A DNA stretch of 64,000 nt from a bacterium. GTDB taxonomy: Bacteria > Myxococcota_A > Bradymonadia > UBA7976 > UBA1532. The stretch's first letter is position 1, and the number at the start of each line of letters is the position of its first letter. The stretch lies in assembly GCA_030427205.1 (NCBI GenBank), contig JAUHXC010000001.1:124001-188000 (forward strand). The letters are read 5' to 3'. The notes under the pieces are model-generated. The model had not been told where the DNA came from and did no database searches. It saw nothing but the letters and a program-made list of their open reading frames with translations. The position numbers and the translations under genes were made by a program. Of the stretch, positions 1-8,485 are shown one piece after another.

Positions 1-130
1 CCGCCTCGCCGGAGTCGGCGGTGACCACCGGGAAACCGAGCGGGCGCAGCAGCCGGCGCACGAGCCGGCGGGCGAGCGGGTCGTCGTCGACGATGAGGAT
101 CGGGCGTTGCTGGTCGGGCTGTCGGGCCAT
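1..130 (-). CDS. Response regulator receiver domain, N-terminal part (runs off the window)
   Basis: The first 43 residues read from an ATG at 130 on the minus strand. They begin MARQPDQQRPILIVDDDPLAR, then an arginine-rich helix and VVTADSGEA. The ILIVDDDPLAR block is the acidic pocket (DDD) that opens CheY-like receiver domains. The remainder, including the phospho-acceptor Asp, lies outside the window, so no output domain can be assigned. It is read towards the left edge and has no gene neighbour closer than about 80 bp. Confidence 0.8.
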   Translation of the reverse strand, partial: MARQPDQQRPILIVDDDPLARRLVRRLLRPLGFPVVTADSGEA

Positions 131-211
131 CGGTGGGGCTCCCTCGCACAGGCGCGTCTGCGATCGGTATAGCAGATCGCCGCCCGCGGCGCGGCGGGCT
201 CACCGCGGCTG

Positions 212-1213
212 TCAGAAGCGGCCCGAGACCACGCAGCCCCGGGGCCCGGCCGACAGGCTGATGGTCGCCGCGTCGTCCGGGTCGTCGTCGCCGCCCCAGC
301 TGAGCAGGATCACGCCGGTGATCAGCGCGGCGCCGGCGACGGCGGCGGCGACGGTGCTGCTCGTATCGTAGGTGGCGACCTGGCGGTTGGCGGCGTCCCA
401 CGCCTCACCGCCTTCGGCGGCCTCACGGTCGTCGGCCGCTTCGACCCCCAGCCCGTAGAGCACCGCGCCGCTGGCGCCGGCGGCGACGGCGGTGCCCAGC
501 GCGACATAACCCCAGCCGCCGGTCCCGAACTCGGTGCGCACCTCGGGCGGCGGGGTCGGCGGCGGCGCGGGCAGCGGGGCGAGGGCCGCCTGCACCCGCA
601 GCCCCTCGCCGGGCAGGACCTTGGCGGTCTGGCGCCAGCGGGCGTGGCCCTCGCGCTCGAGCACCAGGGTGTGGGTGCCGGCCACCAGCCGCATGACCAG
701 CGGGGTGGTGCCGCGGGGCGCCTCTTCGCCTTCGAGCCGCACGGTGGCGCCCGGCGGCGCGGTCTCGATGCGCACCTCGGGCCGCAGGCGCTCGATCACC
801 GCGCGGGCGGCGGTCGCCTTGTCGGCGGGCGGCGCGGTGGCCAGGAACTGCTCGAGGGCATCGACCGCCTCGGCGTAGCGGGCGAGCTGCTCGAGCACCA
901 GCCCCTGATTGGCCACGTAGCGCGGGTCGGGGTCGAGGCGATGGGCCGCCTGCAGGCGCTGCAGCGCGAGGGCGTATTGACCGGCGAGGTAGGCCTCGTC
1001 GGCCTGGGTCTTGAGCCGGGCGGCGGCGGCCCGCTCGGCCTCGGTCGGCGGGCTGCCCGCGGTCTCCTGCGCGTGCCCGACGGCGGGGGCGACGCCGAGG
1101 CACAGCGCGACACCGAGGCGCAGCGCGACACCGAGGCGCAGCGCGACGCCGAGGCACGGCGCGGGCGCGCCGGCGAGCAGGCAGCGCAGACGGCGGAGGG
1201 GAGAGCGGGTCAC
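212..1213 (-). CDS. Exported TPR/PEGA-domain protein with C-terminal membrane segments
   Basis: A 333-residue protein. The GTG start at 1213 overlaps the TGA of the upstream gene (GTGA), which fixes the start and implies translational coupling. It opens with an unusually long, repetitive hydrophobic signal sequence. Next comes a TPR-like helical region (about residues 60-150, ALQRLQAAHRLDPDPRYVANQG), then a PEGA-type carbohydrate/cell-wall-binding domain (VRIETAPPGATVRLEGE, about 165-230). A proline-rich linker and two hydrophobic stretches near the C-terminus follow. PEGA/TPR proteins of this layout are common in Myxococcota and act at the envelope. The exact role is unknown. Longer in-frame reading upstream would run antisense-like through the previous gene and is rejected. 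Confidence 0.8.
   Translation of the reverse strand: MTRSPLRRLRCLLAGAPAPCLGVALRLGVALRLGVALCLGVAPAVGHAQETAGSPPTEAERAAAARLKTQADEAYLAGQYALALQRLQAAHRLDPDPRYVANQGLVLEQLARYAEAVDALEQFLATAPPADKATAARAVIERLRPEVRIETAPPGATVRLEGEEAPRGTTPLVMRLVAGTHTLVLEREGHARWRQTAKVLPGEGLRVQAALAPLPAPPPTPPPEVRTEFGTGGWGYVALGTAVAAGASGAVLYGLGVEAADDREAAEGGEAWDAANRQVATYDTSSTVAAAVAGAALITGVILLSWGGDDDPDDAATISLSAGPRGCVVSGRF
1091..1162 (-). repeat. Four 18-bp tandem repeats inside a signal-peptide coding region
   Basis: Four consecutive near-identical 18-bp units (plus-strand form gacRccgaggcRcagcgc) lie in frame in the 5' end of the PEGA/TPR gene. On the minus strand they encode repeated LGVALR/LGVALC hexapeptides that make up the hydrophobic core of the signal sequence. 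Because the unit is a multiple of 3, copy-number change would lengthen or shorten the core without a frameshift. Confidence 0.85.
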
Positions 1214-4200
1214 GGGCAGGGCTCCAGGAGGCGGCAGCGATCGCCTGCGTCGAGGGTACAACAGCCGATGCGCCCGTAGGGACCATCGGGCCCGTCCGCG
1301 GCGGAGGGTCCGCAGCCGGGGCGCGAGCCGCCCGACCCGCCGGGGCCCGGAGTGCCCTCGTCCATGCTGTCGATGATGGCCAGATCGATCGCCTCGGGCT
1401 CGGCGAGCGGCACGCCGAACGCGGTGGCCATCACCACGCCGACCCGATCGATCTCTTCGGGGTGGTCGGTATCGGGGTCGGCCTCGCGGCCCACGCGCAG
1501 CACGGCGAACGAGGGCCCGCCGGCGCCGCCGCCGCCGTGTCCGCCGCAGCCGCCGTCGCCGCCGTCGCCGCCGTCGCCGCCGCGCCCGCAGGCGAGGCAG
1601 GTGGCGTGGCCCCGGCCCAGCCCGCCCGGTCGCCCCGGCGCGCCGGTGCCGCCGGCGCCGCCGATGCCGCCGGTGCCGCCCGCCGCCGGCTCGAGGCGGC
1701 AGTTGTGCAGCGCGACCCGACCGCCGGCCACCAGCAACGCCACGCTGGCGCCGCCGCCGTCGGCCGCGCCGCCGCCGCTGCCGGCGCATCCGCCCGCCCC
1801 GCCGCCGCCGCCGCCGCCGCTGCGGGTCGCGCGATCACCGGACCACATGCCGCCGCCGCCGCCGCCGCCGCCGAAGCCGGGGCCGCCGCGCACGCCATCG
1901 GCGCTCTGGCCCGGCGTCCAATTGCCGGCGACGAAGCGCCCGCGGCCGCCGTCGGCCTCGCCGTTCGCCCCATGGCTGCCGCTGGGGCCGTGCCCGCCGT
2001 CCTCGCCGTCGTCGGCGAGCGCGACGCCGCCCGCGCCGCCCCGCCCGCCGCCGGCGACGCCGTCTTCGCCCCGCTCGGCGGGCACCGGCTCGGGGTCGAC
2101 GACGTCCTGCCCGCCGCCCCGTCCGCCGCGGCCGCCTTCGGCGACGCACTCGGGGTTGGCGCCGCCCGGGCCGCCGCCGCCGGGGTCGACGGCGACGTTG
2201 CCCGGAAAACCATTGCCGCCGGCCTCGGCCACGTCGGGTCCCGGCTCGCCGTTGTCGCCGAGGCGGCCGCTGCCGCCGACGCCGGGACGCAGCGTCGAGT
2301 CGCGCACGAAGAGGTGCTCGCCGACGCCGATGGCGGTCACCGCGACCGACGAGATGCCGTCGGCGCTGCCGGCCTGGATCACGACCCGGTCGAGCAGCGT
2401 CGGCTGGTCGAGCTCGACGTAGATCAGGGGCCGCGGCGGGCCGGCGATGACCGTCTGGCCCTGGTCGCGGCGGGCGCGGGTGGCGCTCCAGGTGCGGCTG
2501 TCGGGGTCGTATTGGTAGCCGCCATGCAGGTCGACGCCCGCCGGCACGACCTGCGATTCGCGCAGTTCGAAGCGGCCGAGGTCGAGGTAGATCGGCTGGC
2601 GCAGCGGCGAGGCGAGAGCGATGGCCCGGCCGAGGGTGCGTACGGGCGTGGCCGGCGCGCCGTCGGCGATGTCGTCGCCGAAGCGGGCCGAGGCGTAGAT
2701 CGCCGCGTCGCGCTCGCCGTCGATGCCGTCGCAGTCGATGTCGACGGCGACCCCCGGCTCGAGCGCTTCGGGGTCGGGCTCGTCGAGCTGCTGTTCGTTG
2801 CACTCGCAGCCGTTCTCCGCCAGCCCGTCGCCGTCGCTGTAGCCCGGGTCGCAGTCGAGCGCGCAGAAGCCGCCGTCGCAGATGGGGGTGGCGTTCTCGC
2901 CGCTGCAGATCCGGCCGCAGCGGCCGCAGTTGTCGACGTCGGCGGTGAGGTCGAAGTCTTCGTCGAGCAGGCCATCGCAGTCGTCGTCGACGCCGTTGCA
3001 CGCCTCGGGCGCCGGGTCGATGGGCACGACGCCGCAGCTGACCGCGTAGGCGTCTACGGGGTCGCAGATGATCGCCCCCTCGACGGCGCAGGCGCCCTGC
3101 CCCACCGCGCAGACCTCGCCGACGGTGGGGAAGTCCTCGTCGGCCGCGCCGTCGCAGTCTTCGTCGAGCCGGTTGCCGCAGATCTCGGCCTCGGCGGCCC
3201 CGACCACGGCGTCGCAGGCCACCCCGAGGCCGTCGCCGGTGCAGCTCAAGGTGCCCTCGCGGGCGCAGCCGCCGATGCCGGCGCTGCAGCCCTCGCCCTT
3301 GTCGGGCCAGTCTTCGTCGATGTCGGCGTCGCAGTCGTCGTCGAGGCCGTTGCACGCCTCCACCGGCGGCGCGTCGGGGCCCGGCACGCAGCGCGCGGAG
3401 CCGTCGGCGCCGCAGTCGACGACGCCGAGCACCGGGCAGTCGTCGGTCAGCGGGCACGGATCGCCCACCGCGAGCACCGGCCGGTCGGGCCCCTCGCCGA
3501 TGATCACCGCGCCTTCGTCGACCCGCCCGTCGCAGTCGTCGTCCCGGTCGTCGCAGACCTCCTGGCGGCTGCCGGGGGTCACGATCGGGACCTCGTCGGG
3601 CCCGAGGCAGGCGCCGAAGGTGCCGTCCTCGGCGCAGCGCTGGGTGCCCACGGTGCAGACGCCGTCGTCGGTGCCGCAGGCCCGGCTCGCCTCGAGGTCG
3701 CAGCCGGGCAGGCCCTCGTCGATGGTGGCGTCGCAGTCTTCGTCGGTGCCGTCGGCGGTCTCGGGCATCGGCGCGCCGGGCACGCCGTCGCACACCGCCG
3801 TGCGCCCGTCGGGTGCGCAGCGCCAGCGCCCCGCGCGGCTGCATCCGCCGCGGCCCACGGTGCACTCGGCGCCCACCGGGAAGGTCTGATCGGCCTCGCC
3901 GTCGCAGTCTTCGTCGCGGCCGTCGCACAGCTCGACGGGCGGGTTGGGCCCCCAGACCGCCGCGCAGCCGCCGTCGGCGAGGCCGAGCACCGCCGGCTCG
4001 CTGTCGGGCGGGCGCCAGCCGGGGCGGCGCAGCGCGAAGACGCAGCCCCGCTCGCCGCTGCAGCCGTCGGCGAGCAGCAGCCCGGGGTCGCAGGCGGCGT
4101 CCTCTTCGAGGAAGAAGAGCCCGGTGTCGAGGGCGCGGTCGATGGGCAGCGCGAGCTGCAGCGGGATGTCGGGCGCGCCGGCCGGGTGCAGCCCGCGGTC

Positions 4201-4497
4201 GGGATCCCAGCGGGCGTCGAGGGCGATGGCGTCGATCACGAGGCAGGCCCGGGCGCCGACCGCGTCGAAGGCCAGCCGGGGTTCGAGCTGCGCCCGGCAG
4301 GCGCTGCCCGCTGCGCCGAGGCAGCCGTCGAGGCGCACCTCGAGCGCGCGCACCGGCGGCGCCTGGCAGCGGCCTTCGACGCAGACGTCGTCGCCGGGAC
4401 AGGGCTCGTCGACGAAGCACGCCGGGCGCTCGACCTCGACCGGCAGGCAGCCGACGAGCAGCAATGCGCCCAGGGTGAGCACCGCCCGCTGCAACAT
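1210..4497 (-). CDS. Large lipoprotein: MopE metal-binding repeats, beta-helix-like region and Gly-rich C-terminus
   Basis: A 1095-residue predicted lipoprotein. The start chosen is the ATG at 4497, giving MLQRAVLTLGALLLVGC, a signal peptide ending in a lipobox with Cys17. An upstream in-frame extension lacks signal features. About residues 130-560 contain six MopE-type putative metal-binding motifs of the form CxxxDxDCDGxxDE, spaced by cysteine-rich segments. About residues 630-780 look like a right-handed beta-helix (IYLDLGRFEL, ATPVRTLGRAIALA). From about 790 to the end the protein is extremely glycine-rich, with GG-x and GxG runs, and ends in an acidic PGPGGSGG tail. Proteins of this build are typical surface proteins of Myxococcota. 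Substrate or ligand is unknown. It is translationally coupled to the following PEGA/TPR gene. Confidence 0.85.
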   Translation of the reverse strand: MLQRAVLTLGALLLVGCLPVEVERPACFVDEPCPGDDVCVEGRCQAPPVRALEVRLDGCLGAAGSACRAQLEPRLAFDAVGARACLVIDAIALDARWDPDRGLHPAGAPDIPLQLALPIDRALDTGLFFLEEDAACDPGLLLADGCSGERGCVFALRRPGWRPPDSEPAVLGLADGGCAAVWGPNPPVELCDGRDEDCDGEADQTFPVGAECTVGRGGCSRAGRWRCAPDGRTAVCDGVPGAPMPETADGTDEDCDATIDEGLPGCDLEASRACGTDDGVCTVGTQRCAEDGTFGACLGPDEVPIVTPGSRQEVCDDRDDDCDGRVDEGAVIIGEGPDRPVLAVGDPCPLTDDCPVLGVVDCGADGSARCVPGPDAPPVEACNGLDDDCDADIDEDWPDKGEGCSAGIGGCAREGTLSCTGDGLGVACDAVVGAAEAEICGNRLDEDCDGAADEDFPTVGEVCAVGQGACAVEGAIICDPVDAYAVSCGVVPIDPAPEACNGVDDDCDGLLDEDFDLTADVDNCGRCGRICSGENATPICDGGFCALDCDPGYSDGDGLAENGCECNEQQLDEPDPEALEPGVAVDIDCDGIDGERDAAIYASARFGDDIADGAPATPVRTLGRAIALASPLRQPIYLDLGRFELRESQVVPAGVDLHGGYQYDPDSRTWSATRARRDQGQTVIAGPPRPLIYVELDQPTLLDRVVIQAGSADGISSVAVTAIGVGEHLFVRDSTLRPGVGGSGRLGDNGEPGPDVAEAGGNGFPGNVAVDPGGGGPGGANPECVAEGGRGGRGGGQDVVDPEPVPAERGEDGVAGGGRGGAGGVALADDGEDGGHGPSGSHGANGEADGGRGRFVAGNWTPGQSADGVRGGPGFGGGGGGGGMWSGDRATRSGGGGGGGAGGCAGSGGGAADGGGASVALLVAGGRVALHNCRLEPAAGGTGGIGGAGGTGAPGRPGGLGRGHATCLACGRGGDGGDGGDGGCGGHGGGGAGGPSFAVLRVGREADPDTDHPEEIDRVGVVMATAFGVPLAEPEAIDLAIIDSMDEGTPGPGGSGGSRPGCGPSAADGPDGPYGRIGCCTLDAGDRCRLLEPCP

Positions 4498-4718
4498 GTG
4501 ATCTACTCCGGTGAATCGGGCGTCGTGCGCCGCTTCACGCCGCCGGATCGGGATCTGTGGCGAGACCCTCACCCGGCCAGTGTGCCCCACCGTCCGCGGC
4601 CAAGGAAAGCTCTGGCGACAATTGGCTGACGCCCCGAACGTGACCATCCGGGGGGGACCGGGTATCCTCTCGACGTGGCGGCCGACGCCCGTCGGCCCTC
4701 GAAGGGAAGTCCGACCGG

Positions 4719-6356
4719 ATGAACGCGCCCCAGCCCGACCCGATGCTCGGGACCCTCATCGGCGATCGCTACCAGCTCACCGACGTGCTCGGCCGCGGCG
4801 GCATGGGCATCGTCTACGGGGCGCGGGATACCCGGCTTTCGGACCGGCCGTGCGCCGTCAAGCTGGTGCTCGGCACCTCCAACGACCCCGACGAGGCGGC
4901 CCGCTTCGAGCGCGAGCTGCACATCATCGCCCGGCTGCGCAGCCGGCACGTGGTGCAGGTCATCGACGCCGGCATCTTGTCCGACGCCCGGCGCTACATC
5001 GTCATGGAGCTGCTCGAGGGGCATACCCTGGGCACGGTGCTGCGCCAGAGCGGGCCGATGCCGGTGGCCCGGGCGCTGCCGCTGGTCCGCGGCATCGTCG
5101 CCGGGCTCGCCGAGGCCCACGAGGTCGGGGTGGTGCACCGCGACCTCAAGCCGGCCAACATCTTCGTCAGCCCGACCCGCACCGGCGACGAGCTGGCCAA
5201 GGTCCTCGACTTCGGCATCGCCAAGGAGACCCACGCCGACGGCGAAGATCTGACCGGGCGCAGCGTGCTGATCGGCACGCCGAAGTACATGGCGCCCGAG
5301 CAGTTCCGCAAGAAGCCGGCCGATGTGCGCACCGACCTGTACGCGGTGGGGCTGGTGCTCTACCAGATGCTCACCGGCCGCCCGCCCTTCCACCAGCAGA
5401 GCCCGGTGCCGGACAACATCGCCGACATGCCCGACGAGTTCCGCATCGGCTGGCTGCACATCCATCAGGCGCCGAAGCCCATCGACGACATCGGCGACCT
5501 GTGGCCGGTGCTCGAGCGGCTCTTGTCGAAGAAGCCCGAGCAGCGCTACCAGGACGCCGCCGAGCTGATGGCGGCCCTCGGCGAGGTGGACGCCGGCCAC
5601 AGCCGCCGCGGGCTGCCGCTGATCACCGGCGAGTTGAGCCAGTCGGAGGTCGAGCCGTCGAGCACCACCGACGTGCCGGTCTTCGGCGAGACCGTACCGC
5701 TGCGGGCCCACAGCTCGCGCCGGACGTGGCCGCTGGCGCTGCTCGCGCTGGCGCTCGTCGGCCTGGGCACGTGGTTCGTGCTGTCGGCCGATCCGCCGCC
5801 CGATACACCCGACGCGGCCGTGGCCACCTGCGAGCACGAGATCATCTCGGAGCCGCCGGGCGCGACGGTGCTGATCGACAAGCAGGCGGTGGGCGTGACG
5901 CCCTATACCCTGCGCCGGCCCTGCCGCAAGGCGGTGGGGGTGCGGGTGGAGCGCGAGGGCTACATCCCGGCCATCCGCACGGTGGCGTCGGGGGTCAAGA
6001 AGCAGGTCATCGTGCACCTCGACGCCCGGGCGGTGCCCATCGCCGAGCGGGCCGACGCTGGCCCCCGCGACGCGACGCCGATCGAACTGCCGCCGATCGC
6101 GGCCGGCGAGCTGCCCGACGCGGTCCCCGGAGCCAGGCCCGAGTCCGGCGCCGGCTCCAGGCCCAGCGCCAGCGCCCGTCCCAGCGCTCGACCCCGTCCC
6201 AGCGCCCGGCCCCGACCCGACGCCCGCCCGACGCCGCCGGCCCGCCCGGTCCGTCGCCCGCCGAATCAGGCGGAAGATCGCCCCGAGCCGACCCCCCCGC
6301 CGAAGAAGGCACGCGCCGAGCCCGACGCGGGCGCCAAGAGCCCGCTCTTCTTCTGA
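4719..6356 (+). CDS. Hanks-type Ser/Thr protein kinase with transmembrane segment and PEGA domain
   Basis: A 545-residue receptor-like kinase. The ATG at 4719 follows GAAGGGAAG. The kinase domain spans about residues 18-290. It has the glycine loop GRGGMG (25-30), the AVK lysine (Lys48), HRDLKPAN with catalytic Asp near 142, DFG near 164 and an APEQ motif. A single transmembrane helix lies near 335-357. A PEGA domain follows (about 365-440, IISEPPGATVLIDKQAVGV), and the C-terminal tail is rich in Ser, Arg and Pro. The kinase is therefore probably cytoplasmic with the PEGA sensor outside. PEGA-fused kinases are frequent in Myxococcota. The substrate is not evident. The gene 24 bp downstream is co-directional. 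Confidence 0.92.
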   Translation: MNAPQPDPMLGTLIGDRYQLTDVLGRGGMGIVYGARDTRLSDRPCAVKLVLGTSNDPDEAARFERELHIIARLRSRHVVQVIDAGILSDARRYIVMELLEGHTLGTVLRQSGPMPVARALPLVRGIVAGLAEAHEVGVVHRDLKPANIFVSPTRTGDELAKVLDFGIAKETHADGEDLTGRSVLIGTPKYMAPEQFRKKPADVRTDLYAVGLVLYQMLTGRPPFHQQSPVPDNIADMPDEFRIGWLHIHQAPKPIDDIGDLWPVLERLLSKKPEQRYQDAAELMAALGEVDAGHSRRGLPLITGELSQSEVEPSSTTDVPVFGETVPLRAHSSRRTWPLALLALALVGLGTWFVLSADPPPDTPDAAVATCEHEIISEPPGATVLIDKQAVGVTPYTLRRPCRKAVGVRVEREGYIPAIRTVASGVKKQVIVHLDARAVPIAERADAGPRDATPIELPPIAAGELPDAVPGARPESGAGSRPSASARPSARPRPSARPRPDARPTPPARPVRRPPNQAEDRPEPTPPPKKARAEPDAGAKSPLFF

Positions 6357-6379
6357 TCGGCGCAGCCCCGGAGACCCCC

Positions 6380-6763
6380 ATGAGCGACGACCGGCCCCTC
6401 GATTGGCAGCGCCTCTTCGCCGGCCTCACCGGCCTCGACGGCGGTGCAGACAGCCCGGCGGGTCAGATCTACCGCGAGTGGGAGAGCTGGTTCGCGCGCC
6501 AGGCCGACAAGGCGAAGCGCGTCGATACCTCGGGGCAGCTCGCCGCCGCCATCGAGGCCGCCCGGCTCGCGCGCCGACTGCTCGACGGCGCGGTGCAAGC
6601 GGCGGTCGCCCGCGCGGGCGTGGCGGCCGACCCGACGCCCGACGACGGCCGCATCGCAGCGCTCGAAGCGCAGGTCGCCGCGCTCGGCGAGCGGGTCGAG
6701 ACGTTGTCGGCGGAGGTCGAGCGGCTGCGGTCGCGCGGCCTGCCCGAGAAGATGACCGAGTAG
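6380..6763 (+). CDS. Small hypothetical protein with C-terminal coiled coil
   Basis: A 127-residue protein starting with MSDDRPLDWQRL at an ATG 23 bp after the kinase stop codon, with an unusual weak ribosome-binding region (GGAGACCCCC). The first half is helical and Trp/Arg-containing (IYREWESWFARQADKAKR). The last third is a clear heptad coiled coil (IAALEAQVAALGERVETLSAEVERL). There is no signal peptide or membrane segment. It resembles the small coiled-coil partner subunits seen beside several enzyme families, but I do not recognise the family. Position suggests co-transcription with the kinase. Confidence 0.7.
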   Translation: MSDDRPLDWQRLFAGLTGLDGGADSPAGQIYREWESWFARQADKAKRVDTSGQLAAAIEAARLARRLLDGAVQAAVARAGVAADPTPDDGRIAALEAQVAALGERVETLSAEVERLRSRGLPEKMTE

Positions 6764-6779
6764 AGCGGCGGGACGGGGC

Positions 6780-7409
6780 TCAGCCGCCGTAGAGCGCGCC
6801 GAGGGCGTCGCGCATCTGGCTGCAGAAGGGCGACTCGATCTTGGCGTCGGGCTCCCAGTAGAGGTCGCTGCCGTCGCCCGCGGTGCCGGGGTTGTTGGCC
6901 GCGTCGCCCTTGGCCAGCCGGTTGCAGTTGAGGAAGAGCCGGTCGGCGCGGAAGTGCCCCTCGAGCATCACCTTGTCGGCGCCGTCGACATCCACCGACT
7001 CCAGCGCGAAGTGCCCCTCGAGCTTGCCGTCGAGATCGACCCGCACCTCGCCCACCGCGCCCTCGAAGGACTTGCCGTCGATCTCGACGAGGAAGGCGTT
7101 CTCGACGGCGGGGAAGTCGTAGTCGGCGTCGATGGCGCCCGGCGCGTGCTGCCCGAGGCGGAAGACCACCGAGTCGCTCGACGCCGTCTCGAGGCCGTGC
7201 AGCACCAGCCGCGGCACCGGCATGTAGTCTTCGGTGGGCTCGCTGACCTCGTACTCGGCGCGGCCCTCGAAGACGCCGATGCCCTCGATGGTCAGCTCGA
7301 ACGGGCTCACCGGCGCGGTGCGCTCGGGGCCGCCGTCGTCGAGCTCGTCGGCGGCGCAGCCGAGGGCGAGCAGACAGCTCGATGAGACGAGGAGCGTGCG
7401 CAGCATCAT
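6780..7409 (-). CDS. Predicted lipoprotein of unknown function
   Basis: A 209-residue lipoprotein. The ATG at 7409 overlaps the TGA of the upstream protease gene (ATGA). The N-terminus MMLRTLLVSSSCLLALGC ends in a lipobox (LALGC). A GTG nine bases upstream would also be in frame and cannot be excluded. The mature part has an acidic N-terminus, many beta-strand-like segments (FELTIEGIGVFEGRAEYEV) and two late cysteines. It is the last gene of a three-gene exported operon with a matrixin-like protease, so a role with secreted protein processing or surface interaction is possible but not shown. Confidence 0.8.
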   Translation of the reverse strand: MMLRTLLVSSSCLLALGCAADELDDGGPERTAPVSPFELTIEGIGVFEGRAEYEVSEPTEDYMPVPRLVLHGLETASSDSVVFRLGQHAPGAIDADYDFPAVENAFLVEIDGKSFEGAVGEVRVDLDGKLEGHFALESVDVDGADKVMLEGHFRADRLFLNCNRLAKGDAANNPGTAGDGSDLYWEPDAKIESPFCSQMRDALGALYGG

Positions 7410-8485
7410 GGCGAGCACCTTTCGTCATCAGCGTCGAGGATGCGAACCCGCGACGCCATGTAGGTGGAGTTGTTGCCGCCCCGGCGCTCCCAGATGCGCT
7501 GGTCGTAGTCGACCATGTGCCCCAGGTAGTACAGGCCGGGCGGGATCGTGCGCGGGATGGTGATCAACCGCTGCCAGGTCGAGAAGAACCCGGCGTTCTG
7601 CACCGCGCCGATGTTGGTGGCGATCACCCGATCGGCGGTGGTGATGTTGCGGTTGCTCGAGAGGTACCAGCGCACGTTGTAGGTCTCGTGCACAGTGCCC
7701 AGGTTGGCCACCGACCAGTGCACGAGGTGGCGGGCGCCGGGGCACAGCGAGCGGATGGCCCCGTCGGAGTTGGTCGTCACCCGATCCGGGCCGGCGTGGC
7801 GGAACTCGCTCGCCGCCAGATCGCGGCTGCGTTGCCCGTCGCCGTAGAGCACCCGACCGCCGGTCGCGTCGTCCGGGTGGGGCGAGATCATGTACTGGCC
7901 GCAGTATTTGCCCTCGCCATCGGTGGGCATCATCAACGCCATCTGATCCGGCTCGTGGTTGAGCCCCAGCGCGTGACCCAGCTCGTGGATCACCGTGGTG
8001 CGCTGACCGGTGCGCTTGCGGTTGCAGTCGACCGGGTTGCCCTGCTCGAGCTGCGCGTCCCCGTTGATGAAGACGTCGGCCTCGATGATCGAGATGTCCC
8101 GGCTCCACGACCAGCACACGCCCGAGTAGCGCCGCAGGGTCAGCCCCAGCGCGCCGTCGATCGCGTCGCCGTCGACGAAGCCGACCTGATTGCGCCCGTT
8201 GCCGGTGCGCACGACGCACGCCGCGTGGCTCCAGCGCTGGTCGAACATGTCGTCCATCGACTGCACGGCGTTCCACTCGCGCATGCCATAGCTCAGATCG
8301 GCCGCCTTCTGGCTGCCGGCGGGCGCCGAGCACGACATGATCTCGAAGGGCACGTCGTCGCCGCTCCACGCGTAGGGCGTGCGGTTGCAGGCGTTGTAGC
8401 GATAGGCCGAAGCGAGGGAGGGCAGCCCGACGACCGCGGCGATCACGATCGCCATGGTGCGCGACTCGGCCGCCCGGCACCTCAC
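7406..8485 (-). CDS. Secreted matrixin-like zinc metalloprotease
   Basis: A 359-residue protein. The GTG start at 8485 overlaps the upstream TGA (GTGA) and yields a normal signal peptide (AAESRTMAIVIAAVVGLPSLASA); an internal ATG (MAIVIA) is a possible alternative. The zinc-binding motif HELGHALGLNHE starts near residue 167 (HExxHxxGxxH, metzincin type). It is followed by MALMMPT, which supplies the Met-turn. The N-terminal part has several cysteines and the aspartate-rich VGFVDGDAIDG region. About 110 residues after the catalytic domain form a beta-rich C-terminal domain. The protein is predicted to act outside the cytoplasmic membrane. Substrates are unknown. Confidence 0.88.
   Translation of the reverse strand: MRCRAAESRTMAIVIAAVVGLPSLASAYRYNACNRTPYAWSGDDVPFEIMSCSAPAGSQKAADLSYGMREWNAVQSMDDMFDQRWSHAACVVRTGNGRNQVGFVDGDAIDGALGLTLRRYSGVCWSWSRDISIIEADVFINGDAQLEQGNPVDCNRKRTGQRTTVIHELGHALGLNHEPDQMALMMPTDGEGKYCGQYMISPHPDDATGGRVLYGDGQRSRDLAASEFRHAGPDRVTTNSDGAIRSLCPGARHLVHWSVANLGTVHETYNVRWYLSSNRNITTADRVIATNIGAVQNAGFFSTWQRLITIPRTIPPGLYYLGHMVDYDQRIWERRGGNNSTYMASRVRILDADDERCSP

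Noticed and set aside
1091..1162. The 18-bp repeats as a CRISPR-like or integron array
   Set aside because: The units are contiguous without spacers and encode a peptide repeat in a signal sequence.
1462..4629. A very long open frame on the plus strand, opposite the giant lipoprotein
   Set aside because: It is an antisense shadow: GC-rich DNA keeps frames open, the translation is Val/Ala/Arg-rich low complexity with no domain, and the minus-strand gene has a signal peptide, a lipobox and MopE motifs.
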